The translations under genes and the position numbers were made by a program. DNA of 44,254 nt from Corallococcus carmarthensis (lineage in GTDB: Bacteria; Myxococcota; Myxococcia; Myxococcales; Myxococcaceae): contig NZ_RAWE01000068.1 of NCBI RefSeq assembly GCF_003611695.1, forward strand, positions 1 to 44,254. The letters run 5' to 3'. Each line of letters begins with the position of its first letter. Within the stretch, counting starts at the first letter, position 1. Below, in pieces: positions 44,001 to 44,254 of this stretch. The notes beneath the pieces are model-generated. The model saw nothing but the letters and a program-made list of their open reading frames with translations. It had not been told where the DNA came from and did not search any database.

Positions 44001-44254
44001 CGCCTCCGCCTGAAGCGGATCAACCCGCGCGGCTCGACTCGACGGATGCTCCAGAGGCGTCTGTCATTGTCGCCCCAGCCACGCAGGACGCGGAAGCGGA
44101 CGCGCTCGAATTCAGCCTGGCCGGAGACTCGCCCAAGCCCTCCGCGCCTCCTCCCGAAGCCGAGTCCTGGCAGATCGCCGCCGCGCCGAAGGCCGATGCC
44201 GTGACCCCCGCCCCTCCGGCGGAAGAGCCCAGCCCCGCGCCCACCGAAGAGCGT
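41057..44254 (+). CDS. MshEN-domain (GspE N-terminal) protein with collagen-like and acidic repeats, 3' end outside the window
   Basis: The frame is open from ATG 41057 to the window end: 1066 codons, no stop. Residues 1-140 are a GspE/PilB N-terminal (MshEN) domain. GRLGSRLVELGFLDIETVGM and then VLGELTRL fit the RLGxxL...GxL...L...L pattern that in other proteins binds cyclic di-GMP, and VAMANPLDLQTTDALGF follows. A long disordered Pro/Gly/Ala region (about 155-650) includes G-A-P-G-A-P-G-V-P-G-like collagen triplets. An acidic region with three 23-residue repeats comes after. No Walker motif has appeared yet, so it is not shown to be an ATPase. It is the gene after the EPS-initiating transferase, so it may link c-di-GMP to EPS or motility. 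The proline-rich part could bind SH3-like or profilin-like partners. The true C-terminus is not visible. Confidence 0.8.
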   Translation, partial: MADKLGLTLVRKGLLTQAQLDQGMSAQLVHGGRLGSRLVELGFLDIETVGMVLGELTRLPVAMEADFDAVTEATLKLLTDDQAEKHQAFPLAVEGRRLKVAMANPLDLQTTDALGFITGMRIVPYVVPELRLFHYLNLRYGIDRPTRPLKAAIPVPARRSVSMAAVAPAASMAPVAPVVVPPPAAPPPPAPVRAEPEVAGMFGGLAPGQFLSDESEEQDADDDLAEAAIVGEELPDIVMGEPMRAPPVVEMARPGGSPPAAPPRSPMAAQPPGMVARQGGVPPGTVPPPAGVPVAPGMPAPLGAVPGVPPPGAGVPVRAAPPPGAPGAQPPGVPPPEAGVPARAAPPPGAPGAQPPGMIGRGGPVPPGGRPSGTGIPTVPKTPPPGMRPAAPGMPGAPGAPGVPGPGPRPVGPPGAPMPPGMVRAGPPPGAPGMPPGAVPRPAPGMPPPVMMAPAGAGPVPPGQRPPTAPGVPGAGAPPGARPMGPPGAPGAVPPNAAQGRPVVAGGQPPPPGAPLRQGPPSGAVPPVAVGATGAVPPPGGPAPVSQARPVAGPPSASPAAMPHVAANPPVGSLPPASVQGQPVPTNAAPGSVPPTSVQGQPAPTTAVPGSVPPAMAEGPAGTANASHGSVPQGLSAGTNAAVGLTPDSVPLAQASSEPVVGIAKAATTVAEASKPVVELASAGAPPPVARRPSGVTQAITAASPGLPPAAASAVAVPVASGLAAELGGEWADAFADAPPAKQAAPAVVAEAPSNAKDAAARPAQSSSLSELVLDAEFAEDAEVSLSPESFNSAPVAAPVAAAAETAPEPAAVLPGDDLSNDDILEDVDAVSAAPPKAAAAEATDVLEDVDVMSAEPHEAAKASEATDVLEDVDVMSAEPHEAAKASEATDVLEDVDVMSAEPHEAQPIPEAEPVWDAAPAITAEAKEAPPPEPVPAPAVADAPKDEGLLEAMEFEDLPEAPAAVEAAKPETLPAEPSVTTAPPPEADQPARLDSTDAPEASVIVAPATQDAEADALEFSLAGDSPKPSAPPPEAESWQIAAAPKADAVTPAPPAEEPSPAPTEER
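43583..43771 (+). repeat. 69-bp tandem repeats in the MshEN protein
   Basis: Copies at 43583-43651 and 43652-43720 encode the same 23 residues (ATDVLEDVDVMSAEPHEA then AKASE) with near-identical DNA. A third, partial copy runs to about 43771, and a degenerate one (DILEDVDAVSAAPPKA) precedes them. The repeats are in frame and acidic. Confidence 0.85.

Overview
The window is high-GC DNA with dense genes, many GTG/TTG starts and third-position G/C. The gene content (membrane-anchored Ser/Thr kinases with PEGA domains, Cys-rich lipoproteins, an ELWxxDGT-repeat lipoprotein, a zinc-ribbon/TPR giant, an exopolysaccharide locus and a proline/glycine-rich MshEN protein) points to a myxobacterium, most like Myxococcus/Corallococcus. 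This genus call is an inference from family content. No rRNA, tRNA or CRISPR array was seen.

Layout: (1) 1-3.5 kb: a lipoprotein with repeated ASH/Ig-like domains and a VWA-like domain, then a small unknown gene. (2) 3.5-9.6 kb: two tandem PEGA Ser/Thr kinases, a MerR-like regulator and a protein carrying only a sigma region-4-like helix-turn-helix. (3) 9.6-17.8 kb: a tight five-gene run purH - zinc-ribbon/TPR membrane protein - purD - lptF - lptG, with gaps of 4 and 1 nt and two GTGA overlaps. (4) 17.8-21.3 kb, minus strand: phosphoketolase and acetate kinase in an ATGA-coupled pair, giving acetyl-phosphate and then acetate plus ATP. (5) 21.5-26.0 kb: ELWxxDGT lipoprotein, DHA2-type MFS exporter, O-antigen-ligase-like membrane protein. 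(6) 26.0-34.4 kb: a mosaic accessory segment. (7) 34.4-36.8 kb: a secreted patatin-like phospholipase. (8) 36.8-44.3 kb: a polysaccharide locus with two GT4 glycosyltransferases, a small coupled gene and a polyprenyl-phosphate hexose-1-phosphate transferase, followed by a very long MshEN protein that runs off the window.

The mosaic segment is the most unusual part. Two AT-richer genes, a DUF4238 protein and a 1358-residue CHAT (caspase-like) protease, lie on either side of normal-composition DNA. Just upstream of the CHAT gene are a 105-bp copy of the 3' end of the patatin gene (94/105 identical by eye) and, directly joined to it, a decayed copy of the C-terminal part of the upstream GNAT gene with two in-frame stops. 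That order is what a tandem duplication starting inside the GNAT gene and ending inside the patatin gene would leave. The CHAT gene occupies the interior of the second copy, and a 36-codon IS5-like transposase fragment lies on its other side.

All calls are by eye from translated sequence and motif recognition; no database search was run.
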